Assembly (NCBI GenBank): GCA_046328715.1
Contig: JAXLWB010000057.1
Span: forward strand, 1 to 64,000
DNA from: JAXLWB01 sp046328715
Lineage (GTDB): Bacteria; Chloroflexota; Anaerolineae; Caldilineales; Caldilineaceae
Reading direction: 5' to 3'
Length of the DNA: 64,000 bases
Part shown: positions 18,900 through 28,000 of the stretch, in pieces
How the letters are laid out: every line of letters begins with the position of its first letter
Position numbering within the stretch: the stretch's first letter is position 1
The notes under the pieces: generated by a model
Told to the model about the DNA's origin: nothing
The model's input: only the letters and a program-made list of their open reading frames with translations
Databases searched by the model: none
Program-made: the position numbers and the translations under genes

Positions 18900-20137
18900 C
18901 CTAATGAAATTTGACTAACAAAATCGGTAATGATTAAGTTAGGTCATAAAGCTAAAATGGAGGCAAGATGACCCAACGAAGGAAGCTAGAATTAAGTGCG
19001 AAAATGCACCAAGAACTGGTTGAATTCGCGAGCAGACGAAACAAGAGTATGTAAGAGAACGGTGTGCGGCCATCCTGAAAATCGCCGAAGGAGCCAGTGC
19101 GCACCAAGTGGCCAGGAAGGATTGTTGCGACCACGCGCCAGATACGGTGTATGGCTGGATGGATATACTGGAAAAAGAAGGAGTAACAGGGCTGCAACAG
19201 CATAAACAGGGTGGGAAGCGAAGGAGGCATCTTTGACCGGCGAGACAATTGGTGAATCTGTTGCGACAAGGCCAGAAAGCACGAAGCAAAGTACCAAGGC
19301 AGAAGAACCGGTCACACCCAGTCCAGCAGGAGTTGTGCAAAGCCGTTGGCAGTTGACGAGTATTCGGCAAGCCGTGCCTTGGCTGCAGAACTATTCGCTG
19401 AGCGGGGTCTGGTACCTTCTGCGACGTTATGGTCTGAAGTTGCGCACCGCCAGTGTGCAACAATACAGTCCCGACCCGGAATATAGGAGCAAAGTGGAAC
19501 AAATGCTCACCTGTTTGCGCCAAACTGCCCAAGCCCCTGCTTGAATGCGTCTTCTTGTTTATGGATCAGATGGGCTATTACCGCTGGCCAGAACCAGGTG
19601 AAGTGTGGAGTGAAGGCGCACCCGCCCAAGCACCGCAAACTGACCGCCAAAACAGCAAACAGGAGCAATGGCGTCTGATCGGCGTGCTGAATGCACTCAC
19701 GGGGCAAGTCAACTACTTGGATGGCTATATCGTTGGACGTGCCAAAGTCATTGCGATGTATGAGCAAATTGCCACCACCTATGCCTGGGCAGACCGTATT
19801 TTTGTGGCACAAGATAACTGGAGTATTCATAAACATGAAGATGTCACAACTGCTCTGGCCAAACTACCAACCATTCAACCCGTTTGGTTGCCCACCTACT
19901 CGCCTTGGCTTAACCCGATTGAGAAACTGTGGCGTTGGCTCCGTCACGACATTCTGACCGCTCATCGTTTGGCCAGCGATTGGCCGCTCTTACGCAAACA
20001 TGTCAATGGCTTCTTGGACCAGTTTGCCACAGGTTCCCAATCACTTTTGCGCTACACTGGTTTACTTGGCTCCGGTAAGCTCGCATCCGCCATTCGTACA
20101 CCTTGATTACCGTTTTTGAATTTCATTTTTCATTAGG
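18900..20137 (+). mobile_element. Degenerate IS630-family insertion sequence
   Basis: Terminal inverted repeats at 18900-18931 and 20106-20137 match at 25 of 32 positions (outer cctaatgaaa, inner cggtaat). A TA dinucleotide lies inside each end, fitting TA-target insertion known for IS630/Tc1 elements. The element is about 1.24 kb, normal for IS630. It lies inside the carbohydrate transporter unit, between solute-binding protein and permeases. The transposase is frameshifted, so it is probably no longer autonomous. Confidence 0.85.
18968..20106 (+). pseudogene. IS630 transposase, frameshifted
   Basis: Three frames are needed. The first reads 'MTQRRKLELSAKMHQELVEF' and stops at 19054. The helix-turn-helix part ('AAILKIAEGASAHQVARK', 'DTVYGWMDILEKEGVTGLQQ') is in another frame ending near 19236. 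The next part ('SIRQAVPWLQNYSLSGVWYLLRRYGLK') ends at 19544, and the DDE domain continues in a further frame to 20106. The catalytic motifs remain: 'FLFMDQMGYY', 'VAQDNWSIHKH' and 'SPWLNPIEKLWRWLR'. Some IS630 relatives use programmed frameshifting, but several breaks make decay more likely. Confidence 0.85.
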
Positions 20138-20180
20138 ACACATACCGAACGAGGCGGGAGTTGCCCCACACAAACAGGTG

Positions 20181-21782
20181 CTACTTATAATAGGTCTGCA
20201 TCATCTCCAGCCGCAGTTTGAGGTTTTCGATCGTTGCTTCCTGCGATTTGATGAGCATTTCCGAGTCGTTGGCGGACTTCATCTCGGCCAGTTTGGCTTC
20301 GGCAGCGGTGATTTGTGTGGCATAACCATCAGTTCCTAGCATACTTTCAACATAGCCCTTCGAGGCGTTCTGGGAGGATTCGGCTACGCTCGTCTTGTAC
20401 TTCTCCAAATCGATATTGCCAAGCAGAAAGTCCTGCGAGAGACCAGGCCAGATTGCGCCATCGCCCCATTCGATAAACGAGGAACCGACCACTTCACTGG
20501 CGGTGGACTTTTCGACCGGGTTGACAAAGCCCTTGATCTCCTCAGGGATCGGAACTCCGTCTACAGGCGAGAAGGATTTGGCAATCGCTACGTATTTGGT
20601 CTGCTCCTCGACACTTGACATAAACTGGAGGAAATCAATCACCGCTTTTGCCAGTTCTGGGTTCTTCTCAACCGTGCTGTTGACGGTGAAGCCATAGTCC
20701 TGCTGATTGGGTGGTGCGTTGTATTTGCCAATCGCAAAGGGCGAAGTCTCACTCGTGATGACCGGGATGGGAAAAATACCCCATTTGAACTTATCACCAA
20801 TCAGATCGGCATAGCCCTGAAAGTCCCAGAAACCGGATTGCAAGAGGGCCGCCTGACCGGTCATAAAGAGATTCGGTGCGTCCGCTTCTGCTGTGCCGGC
20901 CCAACCATCCTGCCAATATTGGGCATAATCCTTCCACAGGTTGAGCATGTCATCATAGTAATCAGCATTGCTCAATTGGCCGTTGGCCAGCGCAATGTAG
21001 ACTTTGTCCCAGTAAAACTCCACGCCACGATTGCCTGAATTGTACTTTTCATCATAGAACTGGTTGACATACTTCTCGCCAAACTGATAACCGATCTGCC
21101 CCAACGACCAGCCGATCCAGCGGCCATTGTCAGCCGCGATGGGAATGATACCTTTGTCTTTGAGTGTCTTCAATACGGTGCGGAATTCTTCCCAGTTCTG
21201 CGGCGTTTTTTCTGGGTCTAGGCCAGCTTTGACAAAGAGGTCTTTGTTATAGAAGAAGGGGACACCAATCGATAGCTTGGCGTTGCTGTCGCTCGGCACG
21301 AAGAAGATACCACCATATTTGTTCGAGGAGCGAACACCGGCAAAGCTCTCCTCACCGCCAGCAAACGAGTCGATCCAGCGTGCAGTACTGGCATAGGGGC
21401 TAGGAGCATTGAAGGCATTGTTGAGGTTGTAAAGCACACCTTTGTTGGAATATTCGCCAAACATCCACGGCTGCATCTGGATGATATCCGGCGCACTACC
21501 GGAGACGAACTGGGTGTCGAGCAGTTCTTTGTAGCCATCCAGGGGTTGATAGACAAACTCAAAGGTTACCTTCGGGTGTTTGGCGGTGTAATCGTCGGTA
21601 ATCTGTTTATAGCCAGCATAGTATTTGGTGCCACTATCGGGGCCATGCCACGTCATGATCTTGATCGTAACCCCATTTTGGTCCGATGGGGCATTGGGAG
21701 CGGCGGCGACACACCCCGCCAGCAACAGGGATACAACAAGCAATATCATCCACAGATTTGCGATCATTCTCCTAGCTGACAT
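20181..21782 (-). CDS. Carbohydrate ABC transporter solute-binding lipoprotein
   Basis: 533 residues. A lipoprotein signal peptide ends in LLLAGC (Cys24), followed by the typical opening of a family 1 sugar-binding protein ('TIKIMTWHGPDSGTKYYAGY', 'VSGSAPDIIQMQPWMFGEYS'). It captures the substrate outside the membrane for the MalF/MalG-type permeases encoded downstream. A strong AAAGGAG lies before the ATG. The C-terminal tail (after about 470) is a charged helix. The IS630 element now separates it from its permeases. The ligand is unknown; the downstream lyase suggests an acidic oligosaccharide. Confidence 0.92.
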   Translation of the reverse strand: MSARRMIANLWMILLVVSLLLAGCVAAAPNAPSDQNGVTIKIMTWHGPDSGTKYYAGYKQITDDYTAKHPKVTFEFVYQPLDGYKELLDTQFVSGSAPDIIQMQPWMFGEYSNKGVLYNLNNAFNAPSPYASTARWIDSFAGGEESFAGVRSSNKYGGIFFVPSDSNAKLSIGVPFFYNKDLFVKAGLDPEKTPQNWEEFRTVLKTLKDKGIIPIAADNGRWIGWSLGQIGYQFGEKYVNQFYDEKYNSGNRGVEFYWDKVYIALANGQLSNADYYDDMLNLWKDYAQYWQDGWAGTAEADAPNLFMTGQAALLQSGFWDFQGYADLIGDKFKWGIFPIPVITSETSPFAIGKYNAPPNQQDYGFTVNSTVEKNPELAKAVIDFLQFMSSVEEQTKYVAIAKSFSPVDGVPIPEEIKGFVNPVEKSTASEVVGSSFIEWGDGAIWPGLSQDFLLGNIDLEKYKTSVAESSQNASKGYVESMLGTDGYATQITAAEAKLAEMKSANDSEMLIKSQEATIENLKLRLEMMQTYYK

Positions 21783-21940
21783 CGTTTTCTCCTTTGGGTT
21801 GAGAAGAGTTGACTGGCTTGCTATGTGATTGTACTCAATGGAACTCGGGATCTAAGGCGATTCGTGGGTGCAGGTATTTTAGTGCAAGCGGGATTTGATG
21901 ACAACTTTTGTTTACGTGAGGAGACGGGCGAGGTGAGAAG

Positions 21941-22020
21941 GGAAGACAAGAAGACAGGAAGACAAAGACTTTACTGTCCCATTCATCCTGTCTTCTTGTC
22001 TTCTGGTTTTCTTGTCTGCC
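21941..22020. repeat. 8-base inverted array (gaagacaa family), cargo-less
   Basis: The left arm is a run of gaagacaa/gaagacag units (21941-21968). The right arm is its inverse (cctgtcttcttgtcttctgg, then ttttcttgtc; 21987-22017), with about 18 bases between. The same unit frames the four-helix-bundle gene at 62.9-63.3 kb. Here it directly follows the DoxX gene (minus strand) and may terminate it. Confidence 0.75.
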
Positions 22021-22022
22021 TT

Positions 22023-22388
22023 TTACGCTTTCGACCAGCGGCCCCAGGCGACAAAGGCGGCCAAGGCACCCAAAATCAGCGTCGGGACAATATTGCCAAA
22101 TTCGCCACGCGTGATGTGAAAGATTGTTGCTAACCCCATGACCGTTGCTAACCCTACACCGGCCCAAGCCGTCAACTTAGGTTGAATCTTGGTAGCTTGA
22201 GGAAGAACCACGCCTAAAGCACCGGCAACCTCTGCCAGACCGATAAAGCGCACAACCAGTGCTGGCATTGCGGTAACCCATGCCATGGCGGCGGCCAACC
22301 CATCAATCGGTTGGGAAAGTTTCATTGCTCCTGCGGCACCAAAAGCCACTAATAAAAGGATTTGGACAATCCAAAGCACAATATTCAT
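22023..22388 (-). CDS. DoxX-family membrane protein, CatD-like
   Basis: 121 residues and four predicted membrane helices; 'GAAGAMKLSQPIDGLAAAM' and 'VVRFIGLAEVAGALGVVLP' are typical of DoxX. Known: in Bacillus the DoxX protein CatD is encoded with the VOC dioxygenase CatE in the quinone- and catechol-responsive catDE operon. Here a CatE-like gene lies 12 bases upstream on the same strand, so a similar quinone-stress role is a reasonable inference. GGAG precedes the ATG. Confidence 0.85.
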   Translation of the reverse strand: MNIVLWIVQILLLVAFGAAGAMKLSQPIDGLAAAMAWVTAMPALVVRFIGLAEVAGALGVVLPQATKIQPKLTAWAGVGLATVMGLATIFHITRGEFGNIVPTLILGALAAFVAWGRWSKA

Positions 22389-22400
22389 TACCGTATTCTC

Positions 22401-22931
22401 CTACGTGTATTGCGCCAATACCGAGAGATAATTGGCAAAATTCTGAGGTCCCAATTCAGCAAGCAAACTCGCAAAGTCGAGTGACTTGCGGTCGAAGATG
22501 ATGTTACCGTTTTTGCGTGGCCACTCCTCAGACAAGCGGTCCCAAGCCAACTCGATACCATTGAAGTCAGGGTCGTGCAGGTAGATCGCCTCGTGGGTGC
22601 CGTGATCGGATGCCCCATCGATGCCCCAGCCACCATCCAGCAGGCGCTTCAAAGCCGCTGCCAAGTCATGACGGGTGGGATAGTTGATGGCAAAGTGATA
22701 GAGCCCCGTAGTGCCTGGTGCGGGGGGCTGACCACCAGCACTCTCCCAGGTATTCAACCCCAGGTGATGATGATAACCGCCAGCCGAAAGAAACGCCGCC
22801 TGCTCGCCAAAGCGCGTGATCAGGTCAAAGCCCATTAAACCATGATAAAAGTCGACGGAACGGTCAATGCTGGACACCTTCAAATGAACATGACCAATAC
22901 GAGTACCCGCAGGAATGGATGCGTTGGACAT
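22401..22931 (-). CDS. VOC dioxygenase-like protein (CatE-type, one module)
   Basis: 176 residues. 'IGHVHLKVSSIDRSVDFYHG' carries the first His ligand, 'AGGYHHHLGLNTW' is the CatE-type signature, 'GLYHFAINYP' the second His, and 'LHDPDFNGIELAWDR' carries the Glu. Known: CatE is a ring-cleaving catechol-2,3-dioxygenase of two such modules; this protein has one complete module plus a short tail. It starts with GAGGTGAG upstream. The neighbours (DoxX, YceI, a longer CatE homologue) suggest detoxification of catechols or quinones. The substrate is unproven. Confidence 0.85.
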   Translation of the reverse strand: MSNASIPAGTRIGHVHLKVSSIDRSVDFYHGLMGFDLITRFGEQAAFLSAGGYHHHLGLNTWESAGGQPPAPGTTGLYHFAINYPTRHDLAAALKRLLDGGWGIDGASDHGTHEAIYLHDPDFNGIELAWDRLSEEWPRKNGNIIFDRKSLDFASLLAELGPQNFANYLSVLAQYT

Positions 22932-22967
22932 AGTGAATACTCACCTCGAAAGAAAATGACAAAACAG

Positions 22968-23070
22968 ACGTGATGCGTGATGTGTGAATGACAGACTATC
23001 TCGATTCGAGAATCGTCAAGAGTAGATAAGAGAACCTACTCATTCACGCATCACGTTTCACGTTTCACGG
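22968..23070. repeat. 7-base inverted array (tcacg family)
   Basis: Left arm 'acgtgatgcgtgatgtgtga' (22969-22988) and right arm 'cattcacgcatcacgtttca' plus cgtttcacgg (23041-23070) are inverted copies of 7-base units. A small tctcga/gaga hairpin is between them. It lies between YceI and the CatE-like gene. Confidence 0.7.
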
Positions 23071-23072
23071 AA

Positions 23073-23594
23073 TTACTGCTTCACCAACTCCAACTCAATA
23101 TCGACGTTGATCTCTTCGCCCACCAACAGGCCGCCGGTTTCCAGTGCCACGTTCCATTCCAAGCCCCAATCTTTGCGGTTGAACTTGGTGTGGGCTTCAA
23201 ACCCATAGTTCTCGGTGCCCCACGGGCTTTTGGATTTGCCGCTAAACTCGACATCGAGCACAACCGGGCGTGCCGTACCGCGGATGGTCAGATCGCCGTA
23301 GAGCTTGGCTGTGTTAGCGCTCGTCACCTCAACCCGATTGCTCTTGAAGGTCAGATTTGGAAAGGCTTCGGCGTTGAGAAAATCAGGCGACTTGAGATGA
23401 CCGTCGCGCGCATCGTCGCGGGTGCTGATGCTGGCAGCATCAATCGTAATATCGACGGTCGTGTTGGCCGGATTGCTCTCGTCCAGGTTGACACTGCCGC
23501 TAAACTTACGAAACTCACCACGAACTTTGGAAATCATCATGTGGCGTGCGCTGAATTGAATGTGTGAGTGACCGTAGTCGATTTGGAATGCCAT
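23073..23594 (-). CDS. YceI-family lipocalin-like protein
   Basis: 173 residues. 'MAFQIDYGHSHIQFSARHMM' is the typical YceI opening, with 'ISKVRGEFRKFSGSV', 'TVDITIDAASISTRDDARDG' and 'KSPDFLNAEAFPNLTFKS'. Known: the fold binds polyisoprenoid-type hydrophobic ligands such as isoprenoid quinones. No signal peptide is present, so it is probably cytoplasmic. AAGGAGAG lies before the ATG. Its place between two CatE-like genes supports a quinone-linked function. Confidence 0.92.
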   Translation of the reverse strand: MAFQIDYGHSHIQFSARHMMISKVRGEFRKFSGSVNLDESNPANTTVDITIDAASISTRDDARDGHLKSPDFLNAEAFPNLTFKSNRVEVTSANTAKLYGDLTIRGTARPVVLDVEFSGKSKSPWGTENYGFEAHTKFNRKDWGLEWNVALETGGLLVGEEINVDIELELVKQ

Positions 23595-23650
23595 AGTATA
23601 CTCTCCTTGATTTATGTTGATAGGTTTTTGCTGATTATTTAAATTTCTCT

Positions 23651-23725
23651 AGAGACGCGGATATTAGGAAGCGCGGATCGTTGTATTTACTGCAATAATT
23701 CGCGTTACCAAATATCCACGTCTCA
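23651..23725. repeat. Imperfect palindrome 'gagacgcggatat'
   Basis: Left arm agagacgcggatattaggaa (plus gcgcg) and right arm cgcgttaccaaatatccacg (plus tctc) pair over about 27 bases with a loop near 23680-23698. It abuts the MITE at 23724-23845. Confidence 0.65.
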
Positions 23726-23845
23726 ATAGACAACGCGGATCAACATGGCACATTTGTAGGGGCATCCGCTTGCCGGTGCCCTGGGGCGACCGCAAGGGTA
23801 CGCCCCTACAAAATGTGCTACCTCTATTTGTGTTGTCTATTAGGC
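23724..23845. mobile_element. MITE-like nested palindrome (aatagacaac / gttgtctatt)
   Basis: Outer arms aatagacaac and gttgtctatt enclose arms gcacatttgtaggggc and gcccctacaaaatgtgc, then an inner hairpin cttgccggtgccc/ggcgaccgcaaggg. A related copy begins at 58953. There is no coding capacity, so it is likely a non-autonomous element. Confidence 0.7.
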
Positions 23846-23853
23846 TTGATTTC

Positions 23854-24738
23854 TTACTTCTCGTTGACAACAAACAAAATGCCGTTTTGCGCCGGGTCTC
23901 GAACAAACAGACCGTCGCTCCGTTCCTCAAACTTAGTGTGATCCTGAGCCAATCGTTCGATCAGAGCCGTCTTCTCGCCTGCATTCGCCAGTTGAATCAC
24001 ATAGTGACGCAGTCCAGTGGCATCTGCGGGCTGCGGTGGCGCACCGACTCCAGCCCAAACATTCGTGCCCAAATGGTGGTGATATCCGCCAGCAGAAAAG
24101 AAAAGGGCGTTGTGCCAGTCCACAATCAGGTCAAAGCCGACCACATCCCGGTAGAAATGCAGCGTTGGGGGCAGATGGGCTACATGCAGATGCATATGAC
24201 CGAGGGTCGTCGTTGGCTCTAGCCCTTGCCATGCTTGATCTTCAGGTTCAGACTGTAATTCACGCAAGATGCCCTGATAGTCGAGCGGCAAGCTCCCCAT
24301 CACGACATGACCATTTTCATACTTCCATTCCTGGCGTGGACGATCCCGGTAGACTTCAATCCCATTTCCATCGAGATCAGAAAAGTAAATCGCCTCGCTG
24401 ACCAGGTGATCGGAACCACCGATCTGGACGCCATATTCGACTAGGTTGCGCAACACCTTCGCCAGCGCCAAGCGTGACGGGGTCAACACAGCAAAGTGAT
24501 AGAGGCCGCTGTGATGCGTCACATGGCGGGCGTTGCGTAACTCTACCAACTGCAAAATATCCTCGCCGCCTGCCCCCAAACTTGCCCAACCGTCGCTCTG
24601 ATCATGTACATGGAAGCCCAGTACTTGCTGGTAAAAGGCCAGCGAGTGCTTCAGATTCGACACTGTCAGTTGCACCGCACCTAAGCGTGTCGCCGGATGA
24701 AGTTTTGTTGTAGCTTCTTGCACAGCCACTGAATTCAT
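23854..24738 (-). CDS. Two-module VOC protein, CatE-like catechol-2,3-dioxygenase
   Basis: About 294 residues with two VOC modules: 'LGAVQLTVSNLKHSLAFYQQ', 'GLYHFAVLTPSRLALAKVL' and 'YFSDLDGNGIEVYRD' in the first; 'LGHMHLHVAHLPPTLHFYRD' and 'AGGYHHHLGTNVW' in the second. The length and the AGGYHHHLG motif match Bacillus CatE, which cleaves catechol rings and protects against quinones. In the first module the first metal His position is Gln (AVQLTV), as expected where only one module binds iron. ATG at 24738 is chosen because TTGGAGAG precedes it. It is divergent from the SARP regulator and first in the catechol/quinone group. Confidence 0.85.
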   Translation of the reverse strand: MNSVAVQEATTKLHPATRLGAVQLTVSNLKHSLAFYQQVLGFHVHDQSDGWASLGAGGEDILQLVELRNARHVTHHSGLYHFAVLTPSRLALAKVLRNLVEYGVQIGGSDHLVSEAIYFSDLDGNGIEVYRDRPRQEWKYENGHVVMGSLPLDYQGILRELQSEPEDQAWQGLEPTTTLGHMHLHVAHLPPTLHFYRDVVGFDLIVDWHNALFFSAGGYHHHLGTNVWAGVGAPPQPADATGLRHYVIQLANAGEKTALIERLAQDHTKFEERSDGLFVRDPAQNGILFVVNEK

Positions 24739-24750
24739 AAATCTCTCCAA

Positions 24751-24957
24751 TCAAAGGGGCAGAGTGGAAAAGTGGCAGAGTTACTTGTCCACCGTTCTTA
24801 ACGTTTGCGTCCGCTCTGTTTACCTTCTCGAGCGTTAGTTTCTCATAGGGGTGTCCTACTGAGTGTCCCAAGTTTAGTGGCATAGGTGTCCCACTTGGTG
24901 TCCCAAGTGAATATAGTGAATAAGGACAAGGTGGCAGGGTGACAAGGTGGCAGTTGG
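24751..24957. promoter_or_regulatory. Divergent promoter region with arrays and GTGTCCYA repeats
   Basis: Between the CatE-like and SARP genes. It contains ggtggcag/ggtgacaa 8-base units (24930-24953), gtggaaaa/gtggcaga units (24766-24782) and four direct GTGTCC(C/T)A repeats at 24851, 24863, 24886 and 24898. These form two pairs, each with 12-base start-to-start spacing, set 35 bases apart. Known: SARP regulators bind direct repeats spaced about one helical turn. Inference: the pairs are an operator for the adjacent SARP. Confidence 0.55.
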
Positions 24958-24967
24958 AAATTCATGA

Positions 24968-25016
24968 TCCGCAATTCGTCACTCGCAATTCGCAATTCGC
25001 AACTCGCATGTTATGA
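24968..25016. repeat. 7-base tandem array (cgcaatt)
   Basis: Units gcaattcg, tcactcg, caattcg, caattcg and caactcg stand directly before the SARP gene. They keep an open frame, which would artificially lengthen the protein; the SARP homology begins only at 25027. Confidence 0.75.
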
Positions 25017-25026
25017 TGCCACTTCT

Positions 25027-28000
25027 ATGACGACTGTGCGCCTGGCTGTGCTTGGGCCATTGCAAATTCACCGCAACGACGAGTTGATCGAACTGAACAT
25101 TGCCAAATTGCAGGCGCTGCTTGGCTATCTTGCCGTGACGCGCACGGCCCATTCACGCGAGCAGTTGCTGGGATTGCTCTGGGCGGAAAGTCATGCCGAT
25201 GCAGCCCGCAAGAATCTGCGCAATCGGCTCTGGCAGTTGCGCCAGTTGCTCGGTGAAGATGTGGTGGTTGCCACAGGCGATAGTTTGGCGCTAGCTGATT
25301 CGGTCAGCAGCGACGTAGCCAACTTTGAGCAAGTTGTGAACGAGTCATTGCAGAGTAAAGAGGTTAATAGCAAGCTGTTGGGTGCTGCACTTGATCTCTG
25401 GCGTGGCCCCTTACTCGATGGTCTACAACTGAGTGAAGCGCCCGACTTTGAACTCTGGTTGACTACCGAACGAGAGCGGCTGGGACAACTCTACCGCCGT
25501 GGTATGGAAGCGCTGATTGCGGAGCGCCAGCAACAGTATGATTGGCCGCAGGTAATTGCGTTAGCCCAACAAAGCTTACGCCACGACCCACTACAAGAAA
25601 CACTCCACCAAGCCTTGATGCGTGCCTATCACGAGCAGGGACAACGCACCGAAGCGCTCCGCCAATATGAGACGTTACGCACCTTGCTCAAACAAGAGTT
25701 GGACGTTGAGCCGATGGCTGAGACTACGTCACTTTACCAGTCAATCCGCAATCACGGATCACGGATCACGGATCACGAGTCATCTACTCACAGCCCCATG
25801 CTAACACGTGGGGTTCTGACATCCACACTCCGCACCTCCACTTTCATCGGGCGCGAGCCACAACTGGCGGCACTCGATCTCGCTTTTACGCAGGCGAGTC
25901 AGGGTTTCTGCAAAGTTGTAGTCTTGAGCGGTGAAATGGGAATTGGCAAGAGCCGTCTTTGGCAGAAATGGATGAGCCGACTGCCTGCACCGCAAGTGGT
26001 TCTGGAAACGCGCTGTCTCAACACAACACAGACCGTGCCCTTTGATCCGCTGCGCCGTTTGCTTGATAGTCCGCCCAGCCGTGCCCACTTTTCTCGGGTT
26101 GGTTCACAACTGCTACCGGTTTGGCAGCGCGAGTTGATTCATCTCGCCCCGGCATTGCAGCCCGACCGTGCACTTCATGAAGCGGCAACCCTGCTGCCCC
26201 CAAGTGAAGAGCGTACCCAGATCGCCGAGGCGCTGACTCAGTTTATGCACAGCTTTTCAGCCTCGCCCCTGGTGCTCTTTATTGACGACCTGCACTGGGC
26301 AGATGAGGCGACGCTCAACTGGCTGCTTTACTTCAGCGACCGCATGTTGCATGAGCCGCTGCTGCTTGTCGCTGCTTACCGCAGCGAAGACGCGCCCGCC
26401 TCGCTTGTCCGTATCCTGGCCCAGTGGCAGCGGGAGGGACTGTTGCAACGGCTCCCCGTCCCCAAGTTTACGGCACAGGAGACCGCCAACCTGCTCCATG
26501 CGCTGGGCAGCAACACCGACATGGTCGATTATCTCTACACTCAAAGTGGCGGCAATCCCTACTATCTCACCCAACTAAGCGACGTCGCTGTCGATGGTGT
26601 CCCAGCAACCCTGGCCGAGTTGATCCAGGCCCGGCTGCGCTATCTGCCCGAAAGCACTCAGTCCACGCTCCAGGCGGCGGCGCTGTTGGAACCGAATATC
26701 GACCTCTTCACCCTACGTCACACCTCCCAACGCAGCGAAGATGAAACACTCGATGCACTCGACCTGCTGCTCACCAACGGCATCCTGCAAGAGCAATCCG
26801 AGCGCTACGAGTTCACCCATCCATTGGTTGCCACTGTAGTGCGCGACGGGCTGAGCAACGGACGCCGCAAACTCTATCATCGCCGCGCGGCTGAAGGCAT
26901 TGCAGATCGCTATCGTGACCAACTCTCACTCGTGGCAGGCGAGTTGGCGCGCCATTATGGCGAAGCAGGCGAGCGGATCGAGTCGGCCCGTTTTGCTGAG
27001 ATAGCGGGGGAAGAAGCGCTACAAATCGGTGCCAGCGAAGAGGCGCTGCGTTTCTTTCAGCAGGCAAACGCTGTTGAGTCCACTCCGGCTCGTCAGTTGG
27101 GCATCGGTCTGGCGTTACTATTTTTACCGGGAAAATTGAGCGAAGCACGGGTTGCCATGCAACAGGCGCTGGAACAATCCGAAGCAGCCGGCGACTGTCG
27201 TGGCACGATCAAAGCGGGTCTACGGCTGGCAGGTAGTTACATCAGCGAGCAGGATGGGGCGCAAGTTCTCTACTGGACGCGACGGGTGCTGCCCGATCTA
27301 GAGACGGTCGATGATCCTGAACTGCAAGCCAGCGCTCACTATTTGATGGGCACCGCCAAATTTCGCAACGGCTATTCGATGAGCGAAGCCGCCGCCCACT
27401 ATGCCGAAGCGACGCGCCTGAGCAAAGAAAAACAGTTTGAGTCAGAGATTGAGCTGATGAGTTGGTTTGAGTGGGGCAATCTGCATCTGCATCAAGGTGA
27501 CTATGCGCTGGCCGTGGAAAAGTTTCAGAAGGCGCGCCAGCTTGCCCATTCGGGTCGTAGCATTCTTTTTGAAGCTCTAAGCCTGAACAACCTAGCCTAC
27601 GCCAATCTGCTCAAAGGCGATTTGGAGGCAGCCAAAGCAGCAATTCAGACAGGCATCGCTCACGCCGAACGCTACGCCCTGCTCGCCCCTCGTCAATACC
27701 TCTTCAGCACCAGCGGCGAAATTGCCCTGGCGCAGGGTCGCATCTCAGCAGCAGAAGAATCCTTCCAGCAGGCGCTCGCCTACGCTGAAAAGTACGCCAA
27801 CCCCACCTTTGCCGCCAACGTCCATGCCCATTTGGGGCGTACGGCCCTGGCCAAAGGAGATTGGAACACAGCTTTCACCCAATTCACCACCGCCCAAGCC
27901 GCCCTACAAGGCGATGCCACCCATCACCTACAGGGGCAGATCGCGCTCTGGCTCACTGAATTGCACCTGCAACGGGGAGAAACCGAAGCCGCCCAAGCAA

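Noticed and set aside
19453..20106. Intact IS630 transposase made by programmed frameshifting
   Set aside because: At least three frame changes and an early stop are needed, more than the single slip known for some relatives, and no slippery run is evident at the junction near 19540.
21941..22020. Short repeated units suggesting a CRISPR array
   Set aside because: Units are only 7-8 bases with no spacers of constant length, and no cas genes are present.
24964..25026. Upstream ATG for the SARP gene
   Set aside because: The added residues come entirely from the cgcaatt tandem array; homology starts at 25027.
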